A DNA stretch of 64,000 nt from Qipengyuania profundimaris (GTDB taxonomy: Bacteria; Pseudomonadota; Alphaproteobacteria; Sphingomonadales; Sphingomonadaceae). Positions 19,254 to 27,652 of this stretch are shown here, one piece after another. A program made the position numbers and the translations under genes. Location: assembly GCF_030717945.1 (NCBI RefSeq), contig NZ_JAVAIM010000001.1, positions 2,588,631 to 2,652,630 on the forward strand. The letters run 5' to 3'. The notes below the pieces were generated by a model. That model did no database searches and was not told the DNA's origin. It saw only the letters and a program-made list of their open reading frames with translations. The first letter of the stretch is position 1. Each line of letters starts with the position of its first letter.

Positions 19254-19946
19254 TTAGCGGGCAGGGTACCGCAGCCGTCCTAGGAATCTCGTGACGCTGA
19301 AGCTCTCGCGGTCCGGGTTGAGCCACTTGGCCTTTACCTTCTCGAACTTCATGACGCCGTCGATCCGCCGCTCGAGGAAGGCGCAGGTCTCGGCCTTGTT
19401 CTCGCTCTCGTCCTCGACGAATACAGCCAGCGTCGCGCCGTAGATCGAAGCGAGGATGGCGCGCTTGGTATAGTGGTTATAATCGGTCGCGGTGTCGCCC
19501 GCGAGCCGCCACATGATATCGGCGCTGTTCCAACCGGTCTTCAGCGCAGTCGGCACATTCTGCGGCATGGCCATGATCGCCAGCGCGCGGCGCAGCGATT
19601 CCTCCAGACCGAGCACTGCGTCCAGCCGGTATTGCACAAGGTTGCGAATGCGCTCGCGAATCTTCATCTCCGCCAGCTTTTCCGCCGGCATGTCGAGCAT
19701 CATCTGGCGATCGATCGTCTCGATCCATGCGCGGATCATGCCCATCGCGCCCTGGTCCTTGAAAGCGAGCCGGGCGACATCGCGATCGGCGCCAAGCTGT
19801 ACAGCCGCCATCTCCAGCGCGGTGTCGGTCCAGCCATCGAACACCGCCGCATCGGCAATGCCGGGCGCGAGCGCCAACCGTAATTCGTCAAGCGTCAGGT
19901 CCTCGACCAGCAGCTCTTCCTCGAGGCTCGGATCACTTGGGGCCAT
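19254..19946 (-). CDS. COQ9 family ubiquinone biosynthesis protein
   Basis: The 230-residue protein matches COQ9: an N-terminal acidic helical part, FDGWTDTALEMAA and LADLxxF-like helices of TetR-type fold, and the conserved region WNSADIMWRLAGDTATDYN followed by KRAILASIYGAT. COQ9 binds lipids and supports COQ7-type hydroxylation in ubiquinone synthesis. The start at 19946 lies inside the end of the upstream ankyrin gene (14-bp overlap), which argues for an operon. The C-terminal KWLNPD...RYPAR tail is typical. Confidence 0.92.
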   Translation of the reverse strand: MAPSDPSLEEELLVEDLTLDELRLALAPGIADAAVFDGWTDTALEMAAVQLGADRDVARLAFKDQGAMGMIRAWIETIDRQMMLDMPAEKLAEMKIRERIRNLVQYRLDAVLGLEESLRRALAIMAMPQNVPTALKTGWNSADIMWRLAGDTATDYNHYTKRAILASIYGATLAVFVEDESENKAETCAFLERRIDGVMKFEKVKAKWLNPDRESFSVTRFLGRLRYPAR

Positions 19947-20535
19947 AGACCGGCGCCGCCTTTCCCTTTTCCGCAATAGCTGCGTCGAGCGCAGCCAGCA
20001 CCTGCGATCGTCCGCCGAGAAGCTCGGCATAATCCCTCGCGGTGCGGCCCGAGCTATCCGTGCGCAGCGGATCAGCCCCCTTGTCGACAAGCAGGCGGAT
20101 CATTTCCACGTCGCGGCGATGGACGGCCGAAATGAGCGGCGTTTCGCCGGCTGCATTCGTGACATTTGCCGAGGCTCCGCCGTCCAGCAAGGCTTCGACC
20201 GCTTCCAGCGAGCCGATTTGCACGGCCACTTCCAGCGGCGATTCGCCGTCGCGTGTTTCGAGATTGGGGTTGGCACCCTTGCCGAGAAGAAACTTGATCC
20301 ATACCGCGTCGCGGCGCTGCGCGGCGATGTGCAGGGCCGTCTCGCCGCTGGTGATGTCGCGCGAATTGACAAGGACGTTGCCCGGCTGCGCCAGCAGCTC
20401 GTTCACCTTGCCGCCGTCGCGATCTTTGACCGCTTCGAGGAACTCGTATCCCTCGCGCTTGCGTTGGGCGTTCGCCGGTGCTGCCACCATCGCCAGCGCC
20501 GCTGCGCCCAGGATCGCGTGAACAATCCGTTTCAT
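19933..20535 (-). CDS. Secreted ankyrin-repeat protein
   Basis: The 200-residue product starts with a signal peptide (MKRIVHAILGAAALAMVAA, cleavage after ANA). It then contains about four ankyrin repeats between residues ~30 and 190, recognisable by GETALHIAAQRRD, GESPLEVAVQIGS, GETPLISAVHRRD and SGRTARDYAELLG. Ankyrin repeats mediate protein contacts; the product should be periplasmic. It precedes COQ9 and overlaps its start. No enzymatic function is suggested. Confidence 0.88.
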   Translation of the reverse strand: MKRIVHAILGAAALAMVAAPANAQRKREGYEFLEAVKDRDGGKVNELLAQPGNVLVNSRDITSGETALHIAAQRRDAVWIKFLLGKGANPNLETRDGESPLEVAVQIGSLEAVEALLDGGASANVTNAAGETPLISAVHRRDVEMIRLLVDKGADPLRTDSSGRTARDYAELLGGRSQVLAALDAAIAEKGKAAPVYGPK

Positions 20536-20608
20536 CTCGTCGTCTACCCCTGAATTTTTCCGCATGCGAATGCGGGGTCGTCTCTTGAACAGAGGCAATT
20601 AGCAGACC

Positions 20609-21217
20609 ATGAACCGGGATGCCATGCTTCCTCGCAATGCTCTATCTATCGCTATCGCCCTGGCCCTTGTCGGCTGCTCGTACGAAGATAATGCCCCGGC
20701 GGAACCACCACCGCTCGAGGGTGCCAGCATCGGCGGCGATTTCACCCTCACAGGCGAGAACGGCGAGCCTGTCAGCTGGAGCGATTTCGACGGGCAATAC
20801 CGCACGATCTACTTCGGCTATACCTATTGCCCGGACGTCTGCCCGGTCGACGTGCAGCGCGCGATGGCAGGCCTCAAGCTGTTCGAAGAGCAGGACCCGG
20901 AGCGTGCCGCCCAGATCCAGCCGCTGTTTGTCGGCGTCGATACGGCACGCGACACGCCCGAGGTGCTGACCGAATTCACCGATAATTTCCATCCGCGCCT
21001 GATCGGAGTGACCGGTGACGAAGAAACGCTGACGAGCGTCGCGCAGCAATTTGCCGCCAGCTTCTCCAAGGGCGAGGAAACCGAGGCCGGCGGCTATCTG
21101 GTCAATCACACCAATGTCACCCTGCTCTTCGGACCTGACGGAGAACCTCTCGCCACTTTGCCGACCGACGAGGGTGCCGAAGCAGTCGCCACGGAACTGC
21201 GCAAATGGGTGCGCTGA
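20609..21217 (+). CDS. SCO1/SenC family copper-binding lipoprotein
   Basis: The 202-residue protein has a lipoprotein signal (LALVGC, Cys23) and a thioredoxin fold. Cys74 and Cys78 in YCPDVCP and His167 in LVNHTN are the copper ligands. SCO proteins deliver copper to the CuA centre of cytochrome oxidase or act as thiol redox proteins. It is the first gene of an overlapping run with YcgN, an M48-type peptidase, a membrane protein, ribD and ribE. No oxidase genes are nearby. Confidence 0.92.
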   Translation: MNRDAMLPRNALSIAIALALVGCSYEDNAPAEPPPLEGASIGGDFTLTGENGEPVSWSDFDGQYRTIYFGYTYCPDVCPVDVQRAMAGLKLFEEQDPERAAQIQPLFVGVDTARDTPEVLTEFTDNFHPRLIGVTGDEETLTSVAQQFAASFSKGEETEAGGYLVNHTNVTLLFGPDGEPLATLPTDEGAEAVATELRKWVR

Positions 21218-21666
21218 GAGACCGCTTCTGGGAACGGCCGCTGGCCGAGCTCGATCAAGCCGAGTGGGAAGCCCTGTGCGATGGCTGCGGACGCTGCTGC
21301 CTGCACAAGGTCGAGTACGAAGATACGGGCGAGATCGAGCACACGAATGTGGCTTGCAAACTGCTCGACTGCCAAAGCGCGCGTTGTACCGACTACAAAC
21401 GACGCAAGGCCTTCGTGCCCGATTGCCTGCAGCTTACGCTCAGGATCGTCGATAAGGTGGAATGGCTGCCGCCGACCTGCGCCTATCGCCTGCGCGCCGA
21501 AGGGCAACCGCTGCGGCGCTGGCACTATCTTATCAGCGGCGACCGCGAGGACGTGGTGCGCGCCGGCGTGTCGGTGGCCGGTCGCGTGATCTCGGAAACC
21601 GAGGCCGGGCCACTTGAACACCACGTCGTCGACTGGGGCGACGAGGACGAGGACCAGGCGGCGTGA
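21205..21666 (+). CDS. YcgN family cysteine-cluster protein
   Basis: The 153-residue protein has the family's cysteine-rich N-terminal half: CDGCGRCCLHKVE near residues 27-39, then ACKLLDCQSARCTDY and PDCLQL. The spacing suggests a zinc or iron-sulfur site, though function in the family is not established. The N-terminus FWERPLAELDQAEWEALC is highly characteristic. It overlaps the SCO gene by 13 bp and the following peptidase gene by a GTGA overlap, so translation is probably coupled. Confidence 0.9.
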   Translation: MGALRDRFWERPLAELDQAEWEALCDGCGRCCLHKVEYEDTGEIEHTNVACKLLDCQSARCTDYKRRKAFVPDCLQLTLRIVDKVEWLPPTCAYRLRAEGQPLRRWHYLISGDREDVVRAGVSVAGRVISETEAGPLEHHVVDWGDEDEDQAA

Positions 21667-22385
21667 TCGACTGGCTTCGCCGCGAAGCCTTGGAGCCGGA
21701 AATCGAGATTGCCGGGCGCGTCCTGCCGATCGAACTCAATCGCAACCGGCGTGCCAAGCGGCTGACCCTGCGCCTCGCGCCCGACGGCAGTGCGGTGCGC
21801 ATCACCCTGCCGCACTGGTGCCGCAGCATGGAAGCCCTGGCTTTCGCCCATGCGCGCGCCGACTGGCTGGGCGAGCAGCTGGCCAAGGTTCCAGAGCGGC
21901 GCGACCCTCTCAGTGAAGGGAAGCTCACCTATCGCGGGTGGGAGGTATCGATCGACTGGTCCGCCGACCATCCACGCAAACCCGCGCTCGACACGACCGG
22001 CGTTCGGGTTGGCGGACCGCAGGAAACACTGACGAAAAGACTGCAACGCTGGCTGGAGGCCGAGGCGCAGCGCCTGTTTGCCCAAGACGCGCAGGACTAT
22101 TGCAGCCGTGCCGATCTTCCTGTCGGCGACGTGCGCCTGACCCGGGCCAAACGGCGCTGGGGCAGCTGTTCGAGCGAGGGCGTGCTGCGCCTCAACTGGC
22201 GGTTGGTACAAGCACCCGATTTCGTTCGGCGATCCGTGGTTGCGCACGAAGTCGCGCATCTCGTCCAATTCGACCACTCGCCCGCCTTCCACGCGCTGCT
22301 GGACGAGCTGTTCGAGGGGAATGTCGAAGATGCGAACGCCTGGCTCAGCCAGCACGGACGCACCCTCTACGCCGCCTTCGGCTGA
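21663..22385 (+). CDS. YgjP-type M48 metallopeptidase (DUF45)
   Basis: The 240-residue protein has the zinc motif HEVAH at residues 195-199 with a third ligand His210 in FDHSPAFH, and the family signature RRWGSCSSEG just upstream. There is no signal peptide, so it is cytosolic. Initiation is at GTG 21663 within the GTGA overlap with the YcgN gene. The substrate is unknown; related proteins are associated with restriction systems or stress, but nothing of that kind is adjacent here. Confidence 0.85.
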   Translation: MIDWLRREALEPEIEIAGRVLPIELNRNRRAKRLTLRLAPDGSAVRITLPHWCRSMEALAFAHARADWLGEQLAKVPERRDPLSEGKLTYRGWEVSIDWSADHPRKPALDTTGVRVGGPQETLTKRLQRWLEAEAQRLFAQDAQDYCSRADLPVGDVRLTRAKRRWGSCSSEGVLRLNWRLVQAPDFVRRSVVAHEVAHLVQFDHSPAFHALLDELFEGNVEDANAWLSQHGRTLYAAFG

Positions 22386-22426
22386 GCGTACTGGCAAGGT
22401 TCAGCAAACATGCCTATCTTGGTCTC

Positions 22427-22882
22427 ATGCGATTGAAGAGCAGATTCCACGTCAAGTCGGGCGTCACCGATCTCTGGGACTATGTCCGCGAACCGCGGCC
22501 GTTCCGCTGGACGCTGCTGTTGCTGTCGGCAATGATACCCGCGGGCGCGCTTCTAGCGCTGTCCCAGGAATCCCATCTTCGCCCGCCCGATCCGCCTAAG
22601 GTGACCTTTATCAATACGTTCGCGGAAGGCCGGACGGACGAGGAAATCCTCCTCAGCAACATCGAAAACCAGCGACGCAAGGAAGCGCGCGAAGCCGAGC
22701 GCGCCGAGCTGCTCGAGCGTAAGGTCGAAGCATACAAGACGCTGGGCCGCGCTACCGGGCTCGATGTCGATGAGATGGCGCGCGAGGCCGAACTCGAAAA
22801 CGCGCGCGAAGCGGCCGAGGCCGAAGCGCGCCAGCGGGAATATTACCAGGCGGGCGAGACGGTTGCAGCCGGAACCGAATGA
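22427..22882 (+). CDS. Membrane-anchored coiled-coil protein, conserved hypothetical
   Basis: The 151-residue product has a short cytosolic N-terminus, one membrane segment at about residues 26-46 (WTLLLLSAMIPAGALLAL), and then a long charged helix rich in Glu, Arg and Ala. The helix (residues ~75-140) looks like a coiled coil. No family was recognised. It sits between the peptidase gene and ribD, and the ribD start overlaps its end, so it is in the same transcription unit. Confidence 0.7.
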   Translation: MRLKSRFHVKSGVTDLWDYVREPRPFRWTLLLLSAMIPAGALLALSQESHLRPPDPPKVTFINTFAEGRTDEEILLSNIENQRRKEAREAERAELLERKVEAYKTLGRATGLDVDEMAREAELENAREAAEAEARQREYYQAGETVAAGTE

Positions 22883-23837
22883 TGCACGCTGGCTGGCGGC
22901 GGCGGCACGGCTGGCATCGCGTGGCCGCCCGCTGAGCCGCCCGAACCCTGCAGTCGGCTGCATCCTCGTCAAGGAGGGGCGGGTCGTCGCACGGGGATGG
23001 ACGCGGGAAGGTGGCCGACCGCATGCCGAGGCTGCGGCGCTCGACCATGCAGGAGAGGCTGCGAGAGGTGCGACGGCCTATGTCACGCTGGAACCCTGCG
23101 CCCATCGCTCGCTTCGTGGGCCGGCCTGCGCGGATCGCCTGATAGAGGCCGGAGTCCCACGCGTTGTTGTCGGCGTTGAAGACCCCGACCCGCGCACCGC
23201 TGGCGAGGGTATCGCCCGTTTATCGGCCGCCGGCATCGCCGCCGCCCTTCTTCCCATTCCCGAGGCCGAGGCAAGCCTCGCAGGCTATCTCACTCGCGCC
23301 ACAAGGGGCCGTCCGCACGTCACGCTCAAGTTGGCCACATCGCTGGACGGCTGCATAGCCATGGCCGACGGTCAGAGCCAGTGGATCACCTGCGCGGCCG
23401 CGCGTGCGCACGTCCATTCGCGCCGTGCGCTGACGGACGCGATCCTGGTCGGCGGCGGGACCTGGCGAGCCGACAAACCCCGTGTCGACGTTCGCCTACC
23501 AGGACTGGAAGACCGCAGCCCGCAACGTATCCTGCTCACGCGCGGCATCCCGCCCGACGGGGTCAAGGTCATCAATGCGCCGGGCCAGATCGACCGGCTG
23601 GACGGCGTACAGTATCTCTATGTCGAGGGCGGCGCGCAGGTCGCGGCCAGCTTTCTCGCCGAAGACCTCGTCGATCGCATCGAGCTCTATCGCGCACCCA
23701 TCGTGATCGGCGCAGGCAAGCATGCGCTCGGCGATATCGGCCTCGCATCGCTGGGCGAGGCGCATGGCCGCTGGACGCTTGCCGAACAGCGCCAGCTTGG
23801 CAGCGACACATACGAAGCCTACAGCCGCACGCGCTGA
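22863..23837 (+). CDS. ribD: Riboflavin deaminase/reductase RibD
   Basis: The 324-residue bifunctional enzyme carries out steps two and three of riboflavin synthesis. The deaminase half (~8-145) has zinc ligands His54 in HAEAAAL, Cys79 in EPCAH and Cys89. The reductase half (~150-324) has VTLKLATSLDGCIA and LVGGGTWRADKPR. No ATG fits the frame; the best start is TTG 22863, which overlaps the preceding gene by 20 bp and follows a purine-rich GGCGGGCGAGA. The spacing between the two zinc Cys residues and their context vary from the textbook form but follow sphingomonad relatives I remember. Confidence 0.88.
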   Translation: MQPEPNDARWLAAAARLASRGRPLSRPNPAVGCILVKEGRVVARGWTREGGRPHAEAAALDHAGEAARGATAYVTLEPCAHRSLRGPACADRLIEAGVPRVVVGVEDPDPRTAGEGIARLSAAGIAAALLPIPEAEASLAGYLTRATRGRPHVTLKLATSLDGCIAMADGQSQWITCAAARAHVHSRRALTDAILVGGGTWRADKPRVDVRLPGLEDRSPQRILLTRGIPPDGVKVINAPGQIDRLDGVQYLYVEGGAQVAASFLAEDLVDRIELYRAPIVIGAGKHALGDIGLASLGEAHGRWTLAEQRQLGSDTYEAYSRTR

Positions 23838-23854
23838 CAGGAGACACTGCACAC

Positions 23855-24472
23855 ATGTTCACCGGTATCGTGACCGCCATCGGCACCATCGAAAGCGCCG
23901 AGCAGCGCGGCGATTTGCGCGTCGTGGTCGCCTGCCGGTTCGATCCGGCGACGATCGATATCGGCGCATCCATCGCCTGCTCGGGCGTCTGCCTGACGGT
24001 GATCGCGCTGGGTGGCGAGACCGGCGATGCGCGCGTGACGTTCGATGTGTCGGGCGAAACGGTCAGCCGGACGAAGCAAGGCATGTGGGATCGTGGCGCG
24101 AAGCTCAATCTCGAACCTGCGCTCAAGCTCGGCGACGAACTCGGCGGTCATCTGGTGACCGGCCATGTCGATTCGGTCGGCCAGGTCGTGCTGGCAGAGG
24201 ATGTGGGCGGGTCGCGCAAAATCGCGATCCGCATCAGCCGCGAGCTGGCACCCTTCGTCGCGCCCAAGGGTTCGATCACGATCGACGGGGTTTCGCTGAC
24301 CGTGAACGATGTGCGCGACCGCACCGACGGGACTTGTGATTTCGCGGTGAATATCATCCCGCACACCGGCGAGGTGACGACCCTCGGCGCGCTTACCAAG
24401 GGCGACCGCGTCAATCTCGAGATCGATGTGCTGGCACGCTATCTCAAGAGAATGCAGGCGCTGGCGGGATAG
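23855..24472 (+). CDS. ribE: Riboflavin synthase alpha chain
   Basis: The 205-residue protein begins with the invariant MFTGIV and has two repeated lumazine-binding barrels (~1-95 and ~96-190). The motifs SGVCLTV in the first and DGVSLTVND in the second mark the paired sites. It dismutates two 6,7-dimethyl-8-ribityllumazine molecules to riboflavin. It follows ribD by 17 bp. No FMN riboswitch is present because ribD is translated directly from an overlapping start. Confidence 0.95.
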   Translation: MFTGIVTAIGTIESAEQRGDLRVVVACRFDPATIDIGASIACSGVCLTVIALGGETGDARVTFDVSGETVSRTKQGMWDRGAKLNLEPALKLGDELGGHLVTGHVDSVGQVVLAEDVGGSRKIAIRISRELAPFVAPKGSITIDGVSLTVNDVRDRTDGTCDFAVNIIPHTGEVTTLGALTKGDRVNLEIDVLARYLKRMQALAG

Positions 24473-24484
24473 ACCCGCGAGCTT

Positions 24485-25024
24485 TCAGGCTAGCGGACCG
24501 GCCTCGAACGCGTCGCGCGTGATCTCGTAGACGAGGTGCACCACGCGCTTGCCCTGGTAGCGCTCCAGTTCGTAACAATCGGTGCGCTCGGCCCCGATCG
24601 CCTCCAGCGCATTGCGCGAGCGGTAATTGGTGTCGCCCACTCTGAATTCGACCAGTGAAACGTGCTCGAAGGCATGCGCCAGCATGGCGCGCTTCATCTC
24701 GCGGTTTATGCCCTTCCCCCAGCAGCGCCGCTCAAGGTAGGTCCAGCCGATCTCCACCACGCCGCCTTCTTCCGGATCGTATTTGTCGTAGCGGGTCGAG
24801 CCGAGGATGCGATCCTTGGCCTTGTCGACGACAGCCAGCGTACCACCGCTCGCCAGGCCTTCGTCGAAGAACCTATCGAAAACCTCGCGCCGCCAGCGAT
24901 CGTGGATCGGGTGCTGCTCCCACACCATCGGGTCCGAAGCGACTTCGTACAGCGGCTCGCGATCGTCCTCGGTCACCGGCCTCAGCACCAGCCGCTCGGT
25001 TTCGAGGGTCGGCTGCCGGTCCAT
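24485..25024 (-). CDS. GNAT family N-acetyltransferase (RimJ/RimL-like)
   Basis: The 179-residue protein has the GNAT fold: LETERLVLRPVTEDD at the N-terminus, a central strand VVEIGWTYLERRCWGKGIN containing the acetyl-CoA loop (RCWGKGIN), and SRNALEAIGAERTDCY. The pattern matches the RimJ/RimL/SpeG-like group that acetylates amino groups of proteins or small molecules. It lies 6 bp after the aminotransferase gene on the same strand, so they are probably cotranscribed. Confidence 0.85.
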   Translation of the reverse strand: MDRQPTLETERLVLRPVTEDDREPLYEVASDPMVWEQHPIHDRWRREVFDRFFDEGLASGGTLAVVDKAKDRILGSTRYDKYDPEEGGVVEIGWTYLERRCWGKGINREMKRAMLAHAFEHVSLVEFRVGDTNYRSRNALEAIGAERTDCYELERYQGKRVVHLVYEITRDAFEAGPLA

Positions 25025-25030
25025 TGCCGG

Positions 25031-26206
25031 TCAGCCCTGCGTGACGTCGGCCAGCGCGGCGATGAACTTGTCGGTATTGCCCGCGTGAAGCCCCGCCACG
25101 TTGATGCGGCCGGAACCTGCCATGTAGACGCCGTGATCCTCGCGAAGCTTGGCGATCTGGTCCTTGGAGAGTGGCAGCATGGCGAACAGACCGTTTTGCT
25201 CGGCCAGTGCGGCGAGGTTGAGCCCCGGCACTTCGTTGTCTGCCGCCGCCAGCCATTCGCGGACGCGGCGCATCCGCTCGCGCATCTCGGTAAGCTCGTC
25301 GAGCCATTCGCCGGTCAGCGTGTCGTCATGCAGCACGTTGCGTACCGCCGCCCCGCCGTGATCGGGCGGCATGGACCAGTTCGCGCGCGCCAGCGAATTG
25401 GCATTCGACACGATGGCGTCGAGTTGGTTCGGCTCTTTCGCCATCATGTAGAAGGCGCCGACGCGGTCGCGGTAGAGGCCGAAGTTCTTGTCGCAGCTAT
25501 AGGCGATCAGCGCTTCCGGCACTGCTGTCAGCACGGTGCGAACGCCGGCGATGTCCTCGTCCAGGCCCTGACCGAGCCCATGATAGGCGACATCGAGGAT
25601 CGGCAGCACACCGGCGTCCGCCAACGCGCTGGCGATCTTATCCCACTCAGTGTAATCCACGCCAGTCGGGTTGTGGCAGCAGCCGTGCAGCAGAACGGCA
25701 TCGGTCGGCTTGGCGTCTCTGATCGCGCCCAGCACTGCATCCAGATCGGCGTTGCCGTCTTTCGTCGCGTGATTAAAGGGTGCGACTTCCATTCCGACAT
25801 CGGCCAAAATTTGCGCATGATTGGGCCAGCTCGGCGTGCCCATGTGAATCCGCGTCACGCCCGCCTGCTGGGCCAATGCCACCGCGAGTCGAACGGCGCC
25901 GGTGCCGCCCGGGGTCTGCATGCCTTCGATGCGGCCACCCATCGTCGCGTCCTCGCCGAAGATGTAGGGCATCAGTGCGGCGGTGAAGCCCGTATCCCCT
26001 TCCGGACCGAGGTAGGACTTGCTGTCCTGTTCGTCGATGAGCTTCTGTTCGGCCTGTTTGATCGAGCGGAAGACGGGCGTTGCGCCGTCGTTGGTGCGAT
26101 AGACGCCGACGCCGAGGTCGATCTTGTCCTCCCGCGGGTCTTCGGCATGCATCTTGATCAGCGCGAGCAGCGCGTCGGGAGCCTGGGCTTGAAGGTTGTC
26201 GAGCAT
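25031..26206 (-). CDS. Aromatic amino acid / aspartate aminotransferase (class Ia)
   Basis: The 391-residue PLP enzyme matches aspartate/tyrosine aminotransferases of the class Ia type: DKIDLGVGVYRT near residue 28, HGCCHNPTGVD with the ring-binding Asn near 183, and the Schiff-base Lys in SCDKNFGLYRDRVG near 245. The C-terminal GRINVAGL carries the substrate-carboxylate Arg. It transfers amino groups between aspartate or aromatic amino acids and 2-oxoglutarate. It is upstream of the GNAT gene in one unit. Confidence 0.92.
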   Translation of the reverse strand: MLDNLQAQAPDALLALIKMHAEDPREDKIDLGVGVYRTNDGATPVFRSIKQAEQKLIDEQDSKSYLGPEGDTGFTAALMPYIFGEDATMGGRIEGMQTPGGTGAVRLAVALAQQAGVTRIHMGTPSWPNHAQILADVGMEVAPFNHATKDGNADLDAVLGAIRDAKPTDAVLLHGCCHNPTGVDYTEWDKIASALADAGVLPILDVAYHGLGQGLDEDIAGVRTVLTAVPEALIAYSCDKNFGLYRDRVGAFYMMAKEPNQLDAIVSNANSLARANWSMPPDHGGAAVRNVLHDDTLTGEWLDELTEMRERMRRVREWLAAADNEVPGLNLAALAEQNGLFAMLPLSKDQIAKLREDHGVYMAGSGRINVAGLHAGNTDKFIAALADVTQG

Positions 26207-26231
26207 GCGCGCCTCTTCGCCAAATATGCGT

Positions 26232-26263
26232 GGGGCCGCAACAGGAAATCCCGCTGCGGCCCC
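26232..26263 (-). terminator. Stem-loop downstream of the EipA-type gene
   Basis: GGGGCCGCA (26232-26240) and TGCGGCCCC (26255-26263) form a perfect 9-bp GC-rich stem with a 14-base loop. It lies between the 3' end of the EipA-type gene and the start of the aminotransferase gene. The T-tract is weak, so termination is probable but not certain. Confidence 0.5.
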
Positions 26264-26323
26264 GGAGCTCTTCGGTTTTGTTCTATCGCGACCCGAAGGG
26301 CTCCTTGCCTCTGCGACCGAGTA

Positions 26324-27118
26324 TCAGAACGGCAGCCAGCGCTGCTTCTTGGAAAACTTCATATAGCCGGCATTCACGCCGAGCCGCAGTCCGGCGCCGA
26401 CGCGGATGGGAATCAGCACGACGTCGCCCTTGCGCATGTAGCTCGCAGTGAGGCCGCCGACGACATAGGCCTGGCCTTCGCCCGCCGGGTAGCGCTCGTA
26501 CAGCTCCTCGCTGTCCCACAAATTGTAGACAAGTACGAAGGTGCTGCCCGCGTTCGCGCCCGCGTCGAAGCCGATCGACGGGCCGGTCCAGTAAATGGGG
26601 CGTTCGCCCTCTACCTTGTGGAACAGCGTGCCCGAGCCATAACGCGCGCCGACGATGAACGCGCCGCCCGCCTCGCGCCCGACGATGTAGGCATTGGGCT
26701 CGCCTTGTTCGGCGAGAAGCTTCTGGATCATGTTGGCGACGCCTTGGGCGCCCTTGCCGAATACGCCTTCGGCTGCACCGATCAGATCGTCTTCGCGGTA
26801 GGTGGTGGAGCTGTCGTCCACTGCGGCGGTTTCGACGGCTTCGTCGGCGGCAGCCTCGGCGCTTTGTTCCGACCAGCTGTCTTGCTCGGGATAGCTATCC
26901 TCGGGCGCGGTTTCGTCGGGTGCCTGCGTGTAGGTGACCGCCCCGTCTTCCTGCTCGTCGGCATAGACCGGCGCCTCGCCCGGCTGTTCGACGAGGTCGC
27001 CGTCGATTGCGCTGTCGGGGTCGATCGTCTCGACCTGCGCCGAAAGCGGCGTTGCGGCCAGCCCGATGGCCGCCATGGCGAGGCCGAAGCGGGACAGATG
27101 TTGTGCTAGCGTGGTCAT
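26324..27118 (-). CDS. EipA-like envelope protein (DUF1134)
   Basis: The 264-residue product has a signal peptide (~28 residues ending PLSAQ), an acidic linker (residues ~30-110) rich in Asp, Glu and Ser, and a DUF1134 domain at the C-terminus. Domain marks are LLAEQGEPNAYIVGREAGGA, WTGPSIGFDAGANAGST and RVGAGLRLGVNAGYMKF. In other alphaproteobacteria EipA is a small periplasmic barrel needed for envelope integrity. It is transcribed towards the aminotransferase gene and ends before a GC-rich stem-loop. Confidence 0.88.
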   Translation of the reverse strand: MTTLAQHLSRFGLAMAAIGLAATPLSAQVETIDPDSAIDGDLVEQPGEAPVYADEQEDGAVTYTQAPDETAPEDSYPEQDSWSEQSAEAAADEAVETAAVDDSSTTYREDDLIGAAEGVFGKGAQGVANMIQKLLAEQGEPNAYIVGREAGGAFIVGARYGSGTLFHKVEGERPIYWTGPSIGFDAGANAGSTFVLVYNLWDSEELYERYPAGEGQAYVVGGLTASYMRKGDVVLIPIRVGAGLRLGVNAGYMKFSKKQRWLPF

Positions 27119-27325
27119 GTTTCCCTCCCTGTCGGCGCATGGCGCACGTACAGTCGATGTCGTAGAAGAATCCCCTTCAAGCAGCAGGGCAATGAAACGG
27201 CGATGAACCGAATCGAAAACGGGGCGAATCGAGTCGCCCGTAGGTCGAGATTCTTCCCTTGAAGGGGGCGAGGCCCATGGCTATAGCGCGCCCCTCGCCC
27301 GGCCAAGCTCCGGCCGGCGACATGC

Positions 27326-27417
27326 GGAGACGTGGGTGAGTGGCTGAAACCAGCTCCCTGCTAAGGAGCCATACCTGGTAACGGGTATCGAGGGTTCGAA
27401 TCCCTCCGTCTCCGCCA
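27326..27417 (+). tRNA. tRNA-Ser (anticodon GCT)
   Basis: The acceptor stem GGAGACG (27326-27332) pairs with CGTCTCC (27407-27413), followed by discriminator G and an encoded CCA (27415-27417). The anticodon stem GCTCC (27353-27357) pairs with GGAGC around the loop CTGCTAA, so the anticodon is GCT at 27360-27362. A long variable arm and the T-arm GGGTTCGAATCCC complete a class II serine tRNA. It marks the left end of the accessory region. No repeat of its 3' end was seen elsewhere in the window. Confidence 0.97.
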
Positions 27418-27652
27418 CCTATAAACCATTGATAGAGAACGATTTTATTGCTCGCGGAATGTCCCGCGGTTCTGCGCCATTCCGCGCGAAAGGTGGTCAG
27501 CCAGAGAGCGCATCGATACGCGTTTAGTAGCGAAACCGGCGAACATTCTCTGTGCCCTTATTCCGAGGTACCAGTTTCGCACTTCGGGACTATTGCCCAA
27601 ACGAAGACGGGCGGCAGTCGCCCGCCACTCGTCAATCGCTCTTCTCGCCAGT
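27418..27652. other. Junction between tRNA-Ser and the recombinase module
   Basis: This 235-bp stretch between the tRNA CCA end and the recombinase stop codon shows no gene on either strand that looks coding. It is visibly richer in A and T than the left flank. It is a candidate location for an attachment site, but no duplicated core was found in the window. Confidence 0.5.

Noticed and set aside
22700..22863. FMN riboswitch before ribD
   Set aside because: ribD starts inside the preceding gene, leaving no leader, and no FMN aptamer motif was seen.
24662..27109. An 815-codon open frame on the plus strand across the acetyltransferase, aminotransferase and EipA genes
   Set aside because: It is antisense to three well-supported genes. 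High G+C DNA often gives long antisense frames, and its sequence is compositionally odd (His, Arg, Gly-rich) with no motif.
27391..27417. A duplicated tRNA-Ser 3' end marking the right boundary of an island
   Set aside because: Reading the sequence to the right found no second copy of the T-arm and acceptor segment.
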